Source: Bacteroidaceae bacterium
GTDB lineage: Bacteria; Bacteroidota; Bacteroidia; Bacteroidales; Bacteroidaceae
Assembly: GCA_030843315.1 (NCBI GenBank)
Contig: JAUUPT010000019.1
Location: forward strand, 1 to 62,388
Reading direction: 5' to 3'
Length of the DNA: 62,388 nucleotides
The notes beneath the pieces are model-generated. The model saw only the letters and a program-made list of their open reading frames with translations, ran no database searches and was not told the DNA's origin. Each line of letters opens with the position of its first letter. Positions within the stretch are counted from its first letter, which is position 1. This document shows, one piece after another, positions 1 to 8,049 of this stretch. Position numbers and translations under genes: made by a program.

Positions 1-1485
1 CATGGTAGTGACTCTGTAGTCCCATCTGCCGTCGTAAGAAGTGTTGGAGAGCTTGTTCGTGTCATTGGGTAAGTTGGCGAAAGCAATGTCGATGTCCTTG
101 GCTGCTTTAGCCCAAATGCTGTGGGCATCGATGGCATCGGCGTAGTCCTTGTTCTTGCTGGTGTAGCCTTCGAACGGCGTTTTGATGGCACCCTCTTCCT
201 GGTCTTGCTTGAAGTCGCTGACGATGCTGCCGGAGATGTAGCAGTTGTAGTCGATGACAGATTTGTCGTCGCAGCCATCTTTGACTCCCGGAGTTCCCCA
301 CTTCGGTGCCATGGCGCGGTACTTGCAGTTCACCATCAGGTTGTTGAACACATTGGCGAGGATATTTTTCTCTACATAGATGCAGCCGCCTTTCACACCG
401 TCGCGACGCCAGCCTGCGTTGACGATGGTATTGTTGTAGGCCACGCACTTGGATTGAGCACGGCCTGCAGCGTCATCCTGGCCGGAGCTGGAGAGTTTCA
501 GGCCGTTGGTGTTGGGGCTGTACATCACGTTATAGGCCACTGTGGTGCTGGTGCCCGCCTTTACATTGACAGCTTCACCGCCTGTGGCACCGTTGCAGGC
601 AAACACGTTATGAGTAATGATGCCCTTGCCGCCCTGCATATAGATACCATCGGCAAAACCATTGCGGATGATGCTGTGTTCTACCACAAGGTTGCCCTTG
701 AACTGTGCACTGGTAGTGATTTGTACGCCGTCATCCTCACCTGCGGTGTAGATGCCTGCTATTACAGAAGGCGATTTGTCGGTCATGGGGCTGCCGGTGT
801 ATTCAATCACACAGTGGCTGAAGAGTGCTTCGGCATTGGTTGCAGAGTTGTTCAGCATGAAGCCGCCCCACAGGTTCTTCTTGTTCAGCACGTTGTCGAA
901 CTTACGTTCGGCTTCGGGGATGGAGAATACTACGGGAGCCTCTGCCGTACCTTGGCAATAGATGTTTCCGTTCACGGTGAATTCAATGCCTGTTCCTTCG
1001 GTATCAGCGGAGTTGAAGAGCACTTCCACACCTTCCTCGATGGTCAGGCTCTTGCCTTCTGCTACTTCCAACTGTCCCTTGACGGTGACGGTGGTATAGG
1101 CTGTCCAGGTACCTTCCACTTTGCCGGAAACTTCCATTGTGTTCATGGCCACGGTGACGGTGCAGCTCTGTGCCAGTGCCGTGTTGGCGGCAGGTGTGGC
1201 GGTGATGACTGCCGAACCGGGCTTCAGGGCTGTTACGACGCCGCCCGAAACGGTGGCTACACTTTCGTCGGATGATTTCCAGCTTACTTCCTTGTTGCTG
1301 ATATTGTCGGGGAAGAAGGTGCACGCCAGTGTCTCCGTCCCTTCGGGAGAGAGAGTGATGGAACTTTGGGAAAGTACGAACTTGCTGATGGCGGCTTCCG
1401 TGTTGTCGTCATCGTCGCTGCACGAAGTGAAAAAGCAGCATGTTAAGGCAATGAACATCATTGCCATCAGTTTGAATTGTTTCAT
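1..1485 (-). CDS. Surface-type lipoprotein with Ig-like and beta-helix domains (partial, 3' end missing)
   Basis: The frame is open from an ATG at 1485 to the left edge, so the C-terminus lies outside the window (495 codons seen). The N-terminus has a hydrophobic stretch ending in a lipobox with Cys22, followed directly by Ser-Asp-Asp-Asp-Asp. An acidic tail like this after the lipidated Cys resembles the Bacteroidota surface-lipoprotein export signal. Residues of about 33-115 look like a bacterial Ig-like (BIG_2) domain (SWKSSDESVATVSGG). After it come short strand repeats rich in Asn, Gly, Ile and Val (IIRNGFADGIYMQGG, NVFACNGATGGEAV) typical of a right-handed parallel beta-helix. It is 56 bp downstream of a TonB receptor and probably the third gene of that operon. 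I infer a surface ligand-binding or glycan/phosphate-ester-processing partner; no catalytic motif was recognised. Confidence 0.8.
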   Translation of the reverse strand, partial: MKQFKLMAMMFIALTCCFFTSCSDDDDNTEAAISKFVLSQSSITLSPEGTETLACTFFPDNISNKEVSWKSSDESVATVSGGVVTALKPGSAVITATPAANTALAQSCTVTVAMNTMEVSGKVEGTWTAYTTVTVKGQLEVAEGKSLTIEEGVEVLFNSADTEGTGIEFTVNGNIYCQGTAEAPVVFSIPEAERKFDNVLNKKNLWGGFMLNNSATNAEALFSHCVIEYTGSPMTDKSPSVIAGIYTAGEDDGVQITTSAQFKGNLVVEHSIIRNGFADGIYMQGGKGIITHNVFACNGATGGEAVNVKAGTSTTVAYNVMYSPNTNGLKLSSSGQDDAAGRAQSKCVAYNNTIVNAGWRRDGVKGGCIYVEKNILANVFNNLMVNCKYRAMAPKWGTPGVKDGCDDKSVIDYNCYISGSIVSDFKQDQEEGAIKTPFEGYTSKNKDYADAIDAHSIWAKAAKDIDIAFANLPNDTNKLSNTSYDGRWDYRVTTM

Positions 1486-1541
1486 AAAAGTAGAATAATT
1501 GGTTTATAAAATTAAGTTGTATGATAATCTTTTGGAGCAGT

Positions 1542-4247
1542 TTATAGTTTGTACCTCACACCTAGCAGGACACTCTGCCCGGTTTTTTCCTCACGTTCCA
1601 CGATGCCCCCGCTGTGCCGGCGGACGTTCTTCGTGTCGGCATTGCGGTCGTTGGCGTGGTAGTAGCGCAGCAGTGGCGTATTCAGCAGGTTTTGTCCTTT
1701 CAGGAAGATGCTGATGCCGCACTTGAAGCGCTTCTCCGCACTGACGTCCAACTGCGTGATGCCTGCATCCCAGCGGTCGTTCTCGTAGAAGCGGTCTATC
1801 ACGGCGATGCGCTTGCCGGTGCGCGAGAGGGCTATTTGTCCGTCCCATCCGCGCTTGGCGTCCTTGAAGAGTAGCGAGCAGTTGAACACGTGTGCCGCTT
1901 GTCCGAAGAGGGGGCGTGTCTGGTCGGCATGGTCGGTGTAGATGCTGCCGTTGTCGTCCACCAGTTCGCGCAGTTTGGTGGTGGTGATGGCGGAGTGGGT
2001 ATAAGTGTAGTTCGCCTTGATGCCGAACCAGCGGAAATACTTCATCACATCCAGTTCGATGCCCCAGTTGGTGGCATCGCCGTAGTTGCCCGGTGTATAG
2101 AAGGTTTCTTGTCCTACGGGTTGCATACCGTATTCGATGGGGTTCTTTATCTTTTTGTAAAACACACACGCCATCACTTGTTCGCTGGGTTTGGGGAAGA
2201 ACTCGTAGCGCAGGTCGAAGTTGTCGGCGGTGGTGTGTTTCAGTTCGGGGTTGCCGCACTCGTTGTAATCTTCGTTGATGATGTGGTAGGGCACAATCTC
2301 GAAGAAACTGGGGCGGTTGATGGCACGATAGTAAGAGAGGCGCAGGTTGGCGTCCTTGTGTACATTGAACCGTATGTGCGCATCGGGCAGCAGGTCGGTG
2401 TATTGCTGACCGCCTTCGTTGGCAGCTCCTGCTGTGGGATAGAGCAGTGTGTATCCCTGGTCGGTATGCTCGGCGCGCAAGCCGCCCACCAGTTGCCAGC
2501 GTCCCCGGCTGAAGCGCACCTGACCGTATCCGGCGCCAATCTTCTCGGTGGCGTCGTAGTTCATGGGGTCGCTCAGGCTGAGGTTGCTCAGGCGGAAACT
2601 GATTTCGTCGTAGTTGTTCCAGTCCTCGCCACGATACTGGTCGTAGCTGTTCACGCTGGGCTTGCTTGCATCGTAGGGCTGGAAAGTATATTCATGGTAG
2701 AAGCTGCTGCGTTTTTTGTCGCGGTACATCCCGCCGGCGGTGAAGTCCAGCGTGCCGTCGCCTGCCAGCTTCAGCCGGTAGTTCAGGTCCAGATAGCCGG
2801 AGAGGTCATCGTCCGTGTTGTGTTCCCAGCGGCGGATGGCGCCTACCCGATTGTCCACCCACTGTGCCGTGCCGGTAGCGCTGTTCTTCAGTTGTATCTG
2901 GGCATTGTCCGGCGCTTCGTTGCGGGCACTGGCGATGTTCGCTCCCCAGTCTATGCGGAAAGCATCGCCGGGCAGCAGTTTGTGCTCGCCTCGTAGCATG
3001 GAGTTGAGTATGCTTTGGTGCTGCCAGCGCAGGCGTATGATTTCGTCTTGGGTGCTGATAGCGTCGCGCACCTGCGAATTGCGGAAGTTCATGTAGCCGT
3101 TGTACCACGTCAGTTTGTTCCGCTGGTCGATGTAGTAGTCCAGTTTCAGGTGGGCGCCCAGGCGGCTCTGCTGTTCGGAGAAGTAGCGGTTGGTGATGCG
3201 TTGCACCCCGTCGTTGTCGGCAGTGCTTGCGTACATGTCGCTCAGCTTCCCTTTCTTGCGGTTGGAGAAGCTCACTGCAGCCATTACTCCCAGATGTTCC
3301 CGGAAGAAGCGGTCGCCATAGGAGAAGCCGGCGGAAAGGTCGGGCAGAGGCTTTGACGACTTCACCCGCAGGTTCTTCGTGGTGAAGTCCGTGATGTCTG
3401 CCGGATAAGCATCGCCGAACTGTTCGTTGGGGCTTTTGCGCACGATGTCGCCGGAAGAGAAGGACTGGAAATCATGGTCCAGAAAATGGAAGCTGTAGCC
3501 TGTGGAAAGGTTCGCGGTGAGTTGCCGTTCGGTGGGAGCGTCTTTCATCACCATGTTCACCGCGCCGCCTATGCCGTCGCCTTCCAGATTGGCAGTGAGC
3601 GATTTGGTCACTTCCAGGCGGTCCAGCAGTTCGGAGGGAAAGATGTCCAGCGGCACGAAACGGTTCTTGCTGTCGGGACTGGGTATCTTCATGCCGTTTA
3701 CCAGTGTGTAGTTGTAGCGCTTGTCCATACCGCGCAGGATGGCGTACTGTCCTTCGCCGGAACTGCTGCGTTCCATGGTGACGCCGCTCATGCGCTGTAT
3801 GACGTTCGCTACGGTGAGGTCGGGCGAGAGTTCGATGGCTTTGGCGCTCATCACGTTCACTACGTTTATCGCCTGCTTCTCAATGCCGCGTGCGCCCACT
3901 TCCGTGCGCCCGGGATTGTGTGCCATGATGGTTACTTCGCCCAGCAGCAGGTTGTCGGCGTCCATTGTGATGGTGATATCGCTGTCACCTTTCTTCAGGG
4001 TATATTCTTTGGACTTGTAGCCCACGTAGGTGCAAATCAGTGTACAGGGATAGGTATCGGCGGAGAGCGTGAAACTGCCGTCCAGTCCCGATGCGGTTCC
4101 TTTGGAAGGAATACCTTTCACGATGATGGTAGCTCCGATAATCTCTTCTCCCGACCGCGAGTCTTTTATCTTCCCTTTCACGTTTTTGGCATTAGCCGCC
4201 CCTACTATCAGCAGCAAGGCGGCAAGAAATGTAAAGATACGTCTCAT
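1542..4247 (-). CDS. TonB-dependent outer-membrane receptor with carboxypeptidase-regulatory-like domain
   Basis: 901 residues. A cleavable signal peptide ends at about residue 20 (GAANA). Residues of about 22-105 form a CarboxypepD_reg-like domain (VKGKIKDSRSGEEIIGATI, GLDGSFTL, YVGYKS). A TonB plug follows at about 120-235 (DLTVANVIQRMSGV, ILRGMDKRYNYTLVNG, LDRLEVTKSL, GGAVNMV), then a long beta-barrel ending in LLGVRYKL. The length is normal for the family. No SusD-like lipoprotein follows, so this is not a classical Sus pair. It starts 7 bp after the phosphoesterase stop and is followed 56 bp later by a lipoprotein, so the three probably form one transcript. By position the substrate could be a phosphate ester or the product of the phosphatase. 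This is inference; the sequence alone does not exclude a siderophore or another ligand. Confidence 0.9.
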   Translation of the reverse strand: MRRIFTFLAALLLIVGAANAKNVKGKIKDSRSGEEIIGATIIVKGIPSKGTASGLDGSFTLSADTYPCTLICTYVGYKSKEYTLKKGDSDITITMDADNLLLGEVTIMAHNPGRTEVGARGIEKQAINVVNVMSAKAIELSPDLTVANVIQRMSGVTMERSSSGEGQYAILRGMDKRYNYTLVNGMKIPSPDSKNRFVPLDIFPSELLDRLEVTKSLTANLEGDGIGGAVNMVMKDAPTERQLTANLSTGYSFHFLDHDFQSFSSGDIVRKSPNEQFGDAYPADITDFTTKNLRVKSSKPLPDLSAGFSYGDRFFREHLGVMAAVSFSNRKKGKLSDMYASTADNDGVQRITNRYFSEQQSRLGAHLKLDYYIDQRNKLTWYNGYMNFRNSQVRDAISTQDEIIRLRWQHQSILNSMLRGEHKLLPGDAFRIDWGANIASARNEAPDNAQIQLKNSATGTAQWVDNRVGAIRRWEHNTDDDLSGYLDLNYRLKLAGDGTLDFTAGGMYRDKKRSSFYHEYTFQPYDASKPSVNSYDQYRGEDWNNYDEISFRLSNLSLSDPMNYDATEKIGAGYGQVRFSRGRWQLVGGLRAEHTDQGYTLLYPTAGAANEGGQQYTDLLPDAHIRFNVHKDANLRLSYYRAINRPSFFEIVPYHIINEDYNECGNPELKHTTADNFDLRYEFFPKPSEQVMACVFYKKIKNPIEYGMQPVGQETFYTPGNYGDATNWGIELDVMKYFRWFGIKANYTYTHSAITTTKLRELVDDNGSIYTDHADQTRPLFGQAAHVFNCSLLFKDAKRGWDGQIALSRTGKRIAVIDRFYENDRWDAGITQLDVSAEKRFKCGISIFLKGQNLLNTPLLRYYHANDRNADTKNVRRHSGGIVEREEKTGQSVLLGVRYKL

Positions 4248-4254
4248 GTAGTTC

Positions 4255-5220
4255 TTATTTGTTGTGTGTCACCGTGTGCAGTATGTTTCCCCGCTTGTCA
4301 ATCATGCGTAGTTCCAGCGTCTGCTTGTTGGCAGAGACGATGGAGAAACCCGGTTCGGGGCTGCAGAATATCGTGCCTTCGATAGGGTTCACTTTGCGGG
4401 AGAGCGAGCCGGCGGAGTTGGTGATGTAGTCTATGTTGCTTCCCGGCTTGCGCACGTGCTGGAAGTTGTGGATGTGTCCGCAAATGTACATATCTACCTT
4501 GTGCTTGCGCAGGATGGGGTCGAGTCGGGCTTGCATATCCCGGCGTTCGCTTTCGTCTTTCGGGGTTTCGGCGTAGATGGGGTGGTGTCCGGCTACGATT
4601 ACCCAATCTTCTTTGGCAGCGGTGAGTACGGAGTCTACCCAGGCAAGTTGCTGTTGGTAGTCCTGCTTGCAGGCATCGGGGTAGCTTTCGCTGTCGTTGC
4701 GGTATTTGTCAATCATCGGGGCGGTGTCTACCCAAACTACGCGTAGGGTGGTGCCTTTCTTTTCAAAGGTTTTGGTGTAGTAGCGGGCGGGCATTGTCCA
4801 GCGGCGGCTGACGTTGCTGTAGTCCAGTACGGCTTGCGTGTTGCCGCGATACTCGTGGTTGCCCAGTACGGGAAACCAGTCTATCATTAGTTCCGGGTGG
4901 GTGTAGATAAGTTCGTAGTTGGTCATCCACAGGGGGTCGTTCACGCTTTGCACGCCTTCGAAGTGGTGTATGTCTCCGGTGGCGAGGACGAATTCGGGGC
5001 CCACTTCCTCGGCCATCGTGCCCATCAGTTCGGCAATGGGCTTTTGGTCGTAGTAGCCGTTGCGGCCCAGGTCGTTGGCAACGTAGAAGTTGAGTTTCTT
5101 GTCGAAAACGGAGTAATCGGTGGTTGGTTTCGTTGCATTTACTTTTTCATCTGCTTGAATCGTGTTGCAAAGAGTCGTGCATAAAAGCAGGAACAGGAAT
5201 CCTTTTAAAATTTGTTTCAT
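4255..5220 (-). CDS. TRAP-like calcineurin-type metallophosphoesterase, exported
   Basis: 321 residues from the ATG at 5220; an upstream in-frame start at 5253 would place 11 residues before an obvious signal sequence. The signal region is about residues 1-23, with possible cleavage after Ala23, so a periplasmic or envelope location is likely. All metallophosphoesterase blocks are present: GDIHH at 82-86, GNHE at 120-123, GHHP at 211-214 and GHIH at 248-251. The spacing and the NDLGRNG segment near 50 resemble purple/tartrate-resistant acid phosphatases. It probably releases phosphate from a phosphomonoester. It is the first gene of a tight group with a TonB receptor, which suggests hydrolysis coupled to uptake. 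A TATTTTTG -7 box lies 31 bp upstream of the start. Confidence 0.88.
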   Translation of the reverse strand: MKQILKGFLFLLLCTTLCNTIQADEKVNATKPTTDYSVFDKKLNFYVANDLGRNGYYDQKPIAELMGTMAEEVGPEFVLATGDIHHFEGVQSVNDPLWMTNYELIYTHPELMIDWFPVLGNHEYRGNTQAVLDYSNVSRRWTMPARYYTKTFEKKGTTLRVVWVDTAPMIDKYRNDSESYPDACKQDYQQQLAWVDSVLTAAKEDWVIVAGHHPIYAETPKDESERRDMQARLDPILRKHKVDMYICGHIHNFQHVRKPGSNIDYITNSAGSLSRKVNPIEGTIFCSPEPGFSIVSANKQTLELRMIDKRGNILHTVTHNK

Positions 5221-5250
5221 ATCTATTAATATCTGTTGATAATGCAGCCG

Positions 5251-5258
5251 CAAAAATA
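5251..5258 (-). promoter_or_regulatory. Candidate -7 box for the phosphoesterase operon
   Basis: On the minus strand the bases read TATTTTTG, matching the Bacteroides -7 consensus TAnnTTTG, 31 bp upstream of the ATG at 5220. No good TTTG -33 element is seen at the usual spacing, so another factor may be needed. Confidence 0.5.
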
Positions 5259-5372
5259 GAGGGATGCCGTTACGTATTTCTTACGGAGAATTTAAGAACA
5301 GATAACGTTTCGGTTACGATTGGGCTACAAAAGAGGGGCGTGGGTTTTGAAACTCCCTTACCTCTCATCCGA

Positions 5373-5548
5373 AACATTATAGGCTTTCATCTATAACTCT
5401 ATAGCCTTCGTTGCACAAGATGGCATCTTATGCTGCTCAAGATGGCATCTTATGCTACACAAGATGGCATCTTGTGCAACGAAGGCTATAATGTTTCGCA
5501 TGAAAGGCAAGTATGTTCCATGTCTCAGGCAAGTATGTTCTGCTTTCT
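5373..5548. repeat. 22-bp-period intergenic array with palindromic cores
   Basis: The stretch divides into eight contiguous 22-bp units starting at 5373, 5395, 5417, 5439, 5461, 5483, 5505 and 5527. Units 3-5 begin with the odd palindrome AAGATGGCATCTT (5417, 5439, 5461). Units 7-8 begin with AGGCAAGTATGTTC (5505, 5527). Units 1-2 share AAC plus TATAG. A 23-bp perfect inverted repeat (5400-5422 with 5468-5490) encloses the palindromic cores, so the whole can fold into a long hairpin. The last unit touches the stop of the methyltransferase gene at 5547. There are no unique spacers, so it is not CRISPR. Function unknown; it could be a 3'-end structure or a protein-bound array. Confidence 0.85.
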
Positions 5549-6773
5549 ATACGGCTAAGTGGCAGCGTATCAGTAGCTTTCTTTCGTCGGCCAGCGTGGT
5601 GGCAAAGAGGTAGGTATCTCCGCCTTCGGCGAGTTTCAGGCGTTTGCGCAGTTCGGCAACGGTGGCGGGGAAGTTGCGTACGGTGAGGTTTGCTTTCTTC
5701 TCTGTGCCGAGCAATTCTTTTACTTCTTTTTTGTTGAAGCCGGCGGTGCCGCTGACGCGGAACTTGCGGCCGGGGAAGTCGGCGATGTAGTGGTCGGAGG
5801 TGTAGAGGTGGCTGTTGGGATGTAGCTTTTCCACCTTATATATATAGGAGATACTGCGGAAGGCGCCGGCTTTCAGCAGGGAGGCATTCGGTTCGTAGAG
5901 ATACGCTTTCGGGGCGGGGGCGTAGGGGCAAAGGCGGTCTTTCTCCTGTCGGCGGGTGAAGACGAGGGACTGCCGGCTGGTGCAGGCAGGTTGAGTTGCT
6001 GCGGTGTGGGCAAGGTTGACGCAGTGGATGGGGATGTCTTCTGCGGCGGGGGCATCGTGTCCCAGGATGAGGAGGAGCTCCTTGCACTCGTTGCCCACGG
6101 AAACGATGTGGGCCTCTTGCACGTGCTTCAGGTCGTTCACGGCGAGGGTGAGGTCGAGCATGGGGGACAGCTTTATCAGTACATGCTGTGCCTTCTCCAG
6201 CAGCAGCTCTTCCAGGGCGGAGACGTCGGGTTCGCAGTCGCTGATGGCAACCGTCTTTCCGCCGTGGCCGTCGCGACGGGCGGGGTCGATGAATATCCAG
6301 TCTACGGGCTGCATCTGCCGGAGGTGGTGAATGCCGTCGTCGTGGCAGACGGAGATGTGGTTCAGGTTCAGGGCGGGGAAGTTGTGCGAAGCTATCCGGC
6401 AAAGCGCTTCCTGTTGCTCCACGTAAGTTGCCTGCCGGAAGCAGGCGGAGAGAAAGGCGCAGTCGATGCCGAAGCCGCCGGTGAGGTCGGTGAAAGAATC
6501 GTGGAGACTTCCCGACTTTGCGATGATTTCCGCTTTGTAGCGTGCCGTCATCTCCGAGGAGCATTGCTCCAGGGAGAGGTGGACGGGGTAGAGGATGTGC
6601 TCGTTCTCGGCCCATGTCGGCACTTTCTCACGCGCCACCTGCCAACCGGCTATCTGGGTGATGGCGGCGGGCATATCTACTGCGGGGTATCGGCGGGCTT
6701 GCAGGGCGAGGGTGCGCACGTCGTCCGGGCGGTGTTGGCGGATAAAGCGGAGGGTATCTTGGGATAAGGGCAT
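5547..6773 (-). CDS. PG_1098-type class I SAM-dependent methyltransferase with THUMP-like domain
   Basis: 408 residues from the ATG at 6773 (MPLSQDTLRF); an extension to 6854 has no hallmark of real coding. The glycine-rich SAM-binding motif I is seen at 96-104 (DLTGGFGID). The expected acidic end of motif II is about 20 residues later (YVEQQ), and an IDPARRDG catalytic-type loop lies at 162-169. The C-terminal part (about 320-408) fits the ferredoxin-like/THUMP-like tail described for the Porphyromonas PG_1098 family. I infer an RNA (probably tRNA or rRNA) methyltransferase; the target base is not known. The gene stands alone: a 500-bp non-coding stretch with GC-rich inverted repeats separates it from the upstream operon. 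Confidence 0.82.
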   Translation of the reverse strand: MPLSQDTLRFIRQHRPDDVRTLALQARRYPAVDMPAAITQIAGWQVAREKVPTWAENEHILYPVHLSLEQCSSEMTARYKAEIIAKSGSLHDSFTDLTGGFGIDCAFLSACFRQATYVEQQEALCRIASHNFPALNLNHISVCHDDGIHHLRQMQPVDWIFIDPARRDGHGGKTVAISDCEPDVSALEELLLEKAQHVLIKLSPMLDLTLAVNDLKHVQEAHIVSVGNECKELLLILGHDAPAAEDIPIHCVNLAHTAATQPACTSRQSLVFTRRQEKDRLCPYAPAPKAYLYEPNASLLKAGAFRSISYIYKVEKLHPNSHLYTSDHYIADFPGRKFRVSGTAGFNKKEVKELLGTEKKANLTVRNFPATVAELRKRLKLAEGGDTYLFATTLADERKLLIRCHLAV

Positions 6774-6935
6774 GGCTTGGTTTCCTGTCTGGGTTTTAAT
6801 TATGTCGAATTCGGCACAATTTAAATTTGGATTATTCATTGTTATTTTAATCATGTATGTGTGTCAGTTATTTATTGTCATGATTATCCACAGTAATACT
6901 TGCAACGGTAAATGGGAATTTAGCGGGTAGTTTGC

Positions 6936-7156
6936 AGTACTATCTCCATTCTCCTCCTCCTGGGAGGAGGAGTACCCGAAGGGGGAGGTGGTAGGAGAAA
7001 AAAGAACCTTTGAAGAAATGATTTCTCTGCATTGTGCCCTTTACCACCTCGCCCTTTGGGCACCCCTCCTCCCAGGAGGAGGGGAATGAAGTTACTCTGC
7101 TATATAACAGTACTAACTTTACTCCCCTCCCTACGGGGGAGGGGTCGGGGGAGAGG
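6936..7156. repeat. GC-rich imperfect inverted repeat element (MITE-like)
   Basis: Two arms of about 57 bp face each other: 6936-6993 and 7042-7098. Each contains a 22-bp near-perfect palindrome (a left one around CTCCTGGGAGGAG and a right one around CCTCCCAGGAGG) followed inward by a G/C-rich stretch ending in GAGGTGGTA or its complement. A third related element, built on CCCCTCCCTACGGGGGAGGG, lies at 7121-7156. No transposase is present. The rest of the gap 6774-7289 shows no gene. The element could be a non-autonomous mobile repeat or a strong transcript-end structure downstream of the dipeptidase gene. Confidence 0.7.
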
Positions 7157-7289
7157 CCGCTAAATTATCATTTATCCGTTACGGACATTATAGCGGACAA
7201 TCATCTTTATTCTTATGCAAAGTTATCTCAAAATGAACAAAGTGAGGCATGGATGCTTGTCTTTTTGCAAATGGGCGGATATTTTGGTT

Positions 7290-8048
7290 TCAGGGAATCA
7301 ACCGGTACTTCTCTTTTGCCGTTTGCCTGCCGACGCGGTTGAAGTGCCACCACTCACTGGGCAGGGGACGGAAGCCGGCTTCTTTCATCACTTGCCGCAG
7401 CAACAAGCGGTTTTCCCGTTCTGCTTCCGTGATTTTGCCTTGTGCCACCAGTCGGGCTTCTTCGGTGATGTGGGCTTCTCGGCCCAGATGGTCAACGGGA
7501 GTACCCATAGGCAGGGGATTCCCTTCTTCATCAAGGATACTGATGTCTACCGCCAGGCCGTAGTTGTGCAAGCCGCCGCCCCGGGCAGGGTTGGATACGT
7601 AGATGTACTTGGGGGTTCCTTTCACCACGTCCCACATCTTCTGCTGCACGGACATGGGGCGGGCGGCGTCGTAGATGATGAGGCTGTAACCGGGATGACG
7701 CTCTTTCAGCAGGCGCTGTGCACGACTCAGGCTTTCCATGGCTTCGGGATGTAGATAGGCTTCTTTTAAATCCTCATACAATATGGTTCCGGTGAAGTTT
7801 TCGGCACGGGTGTACATCAAGTCTACGGCAATCGTGCTGTCCGCCTCGGCAATGTTTACGAAGCCGAGGGAGTCGAGGCAGAGGGCGGTGCGGCTTTTGG
7901 CTGGGGCAGTAAAAGAAACAGGCTCTATGGAATCGATGTGCAGGGAATCTTCTTCCGTGTTTAGGCATTGAGCCTGTTCTTGTTGCTGTTTTCCGCCGCA
8001 ACTGTATAGCAAGCAACTGCAAAACAGGGATAAAAGGTATTGCTTCAT
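7290..8048 (-). CDS. D-alanyl-D-alanine dipeptidase (VanX/DdpX-like, M15D), lipoprotein
   Basis: 252 residues from the ATG at 8048. The lipobox LLYSC places the lipidated Cys at 17, so it is anchored on the periplasmic side. M15 zinc peptidase motifs are complete: substrate Arg130 in YDAARPMS, His161 and Asp168 in GGGLHNYGLAVDIS, and catalytic Glu232 and zinc ligand His235 in SEWWHF. Enzymes of this type cleave D-Ala-D-Ala. Without vanH/vanA neighbours the likely role is recycling peptidoglycan dipeptide, not vancomycin resistance. It starts 1 bp after the stop of the M50-like gene and is the last gene of a three-gene operon. Confidence 0.9.
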   Translation of the reverse strand: MKQYLLSLFCSCLLYSCGGKQQQEQAQCLNTEEDSLHIDSIEPVSFTAPAKSRTALCLDSLGFVNIAEADSTIAVDLMYTRAENFTGTILYEDLKEAYLHPEAMESLSRAQRLLKERHPGYSLIIYDAARPMSVQQKMWDVVKGTPKYIYVSNPARGGGLHNYGLAVDISILDEEGNPLPMGTPVDHLGREAHITEEARLVAQGKITEAERENRLLLRQVMKEAGFRPLPSEWWHFNRVGRQTAKEKYRLIP

Positions 8049-8049
8049 A

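Noticed and set aside
121..1275. Plus-strand open frame of 384 codons at the left edge
   Set aside because: It runs opposite the lipoprotein gene, whose signal peptide and Ig-like domain are clear on the minus strand.
1542..4247. SusC/SusD polysaccharide utilisation pair
   Set aside because: No SusD-like lipoprotein or glycoside hydrolase next to this receptor or the one at 37728-40121.
5373..5548. CRISPR array
   Set aside because: Units are contiguous 22-mers without unique spacers and no cas gene is present; the same holds for 23570-23672.
6884..6892. DnaA box TTATCCACA
   Set aside because: A single copy without a cluster or dnaA/dnaN neighbours; expected by chance at this length.
7290..8048. 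Vancomycin resistance gene vanX
   Set aside because: The enzyme type fits, but no vanH, vanA or vanRS genes are near; a recycling dipeptidase is more likely.
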